Of a DNA stretch of 6,389 nt, positions 6,331 to 6,389 are shown one piece after another. The stretch lies in the NCBI GenBank assembly GCA_015486425.1, contig WFRQ01000540.1:1-6389 (forward strand). The letters are read 5' to 3'. The DNA comes from Deltaproteobacteria bacterium (lineage in GTDB: Bacteria; Desulfobacterota; Dissulfuribacteria; Dissulfuribacterales; QOAL01). Numbering within the stretch: position 1 is the first letter of the stretch; each line of letters begins with the position of its first letter. Both the position numbers and the translations under genes were made by a program. A model generated the notes under the pieces. The model made no database searches, was not told the DNA's origin, and saw only the letters and a program-made list of their open reading frames with translations.

Positions 6331-6389
6331 TCCAGCTTTGAGCTGTTTTCGGATAAAAATACACAGAACTTTCGCCTGTTCTTTGATGA

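Larger units (their letters stand above)
5967..6389. other. Gene-free right-end region: operon leader, promoter and small repeats
   Basis: In 423 bp I see no supportable gene on either strand. The left third (5967-6060) is A/T-rich and carries the 5' leader and candidate promoter of the operon. The rest (about 6100-6350) is a patchwork of short repeats and palindromes. The one longer open frame (6075-6299, minus) starts in a hairpin and translates repeat sequence. No tRNA cloverleaf, riboswitch or transposase remnant was recognised. Confidence 0.7.

Noticed and set aside
5967..6389. CRISPR array or riboswitch
   Set aside because: Only two copies of one 22-bp repeat, spaced 150 bp apart, with no regular spacers; no recognised riboswitch core in the leader.

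Overview
The window holds five protein genes, all on the minus strand, so transcription runs from high to low coordinates. GC content is moderate (roughly half) and gene packing is tight. The gene families and the style of the intergenic repeats suggest a Gram-negative bacterium of the Desulfobacterota (deltaproteobacterial) kind. That is an inference from protein family resemblance, not from a marker gene.

Right end (5967-6389): no credible gene. It carries a sigma70-like -10 box (TATAAT, 6031->6026) that could serve the operon to its left. It also carries a cluster of small repeats: two neighbouring perfect hairpins that both have AGGA loops (6246-6261 and 6270-6293), and two copies of a 22-bp direct repeat (6137-6158 and 6309-6330) built on TTGAGC words. 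The 74-codon frame across this area (6075-6299, minus) looks repeat-derived and is not annotated as a gene.

Centre (2318-5966): a three-gene cluster that appears to be a dedicated chaperone operon. The first gene encodes a membrane protein with four predicted TM segments, an acidic linker and a C-terminal DUF2760 domain. The second encodes a divergent Hsp70 with an intact ATPase domain and a beta-type substrate-binding domain, but no helical lid. The third encodes a protein made almost wholly of HEAT-like helical repeats. The first two genes overlap by one base (TGATG), with a strong double Shine-Dalgarno inside the end of the first. The third follows after 26 bp. No J-domain (HPD) or GrpE-like protein is visible. 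A reasonable model is that the DUF2760 protein places the Hsp70 at the inner membrane and the HEAT protein acts as a cofactor or substrate adaptor. The function is not established.

Left (1577-2254): a flavodoxin-fold protein 63 bp downstream of the HEAT gene, possibly co-transcribed, followed by a weak terminator-like hairpin.

Left edge (1-1358): the N-terminal 452 codons of a superfamily 2 DEVH-box helicase of the MrfA/YprA type (DNA repair). Both helicase domains are complete as far as motif VI, and the C-terminal part lies outside the window.
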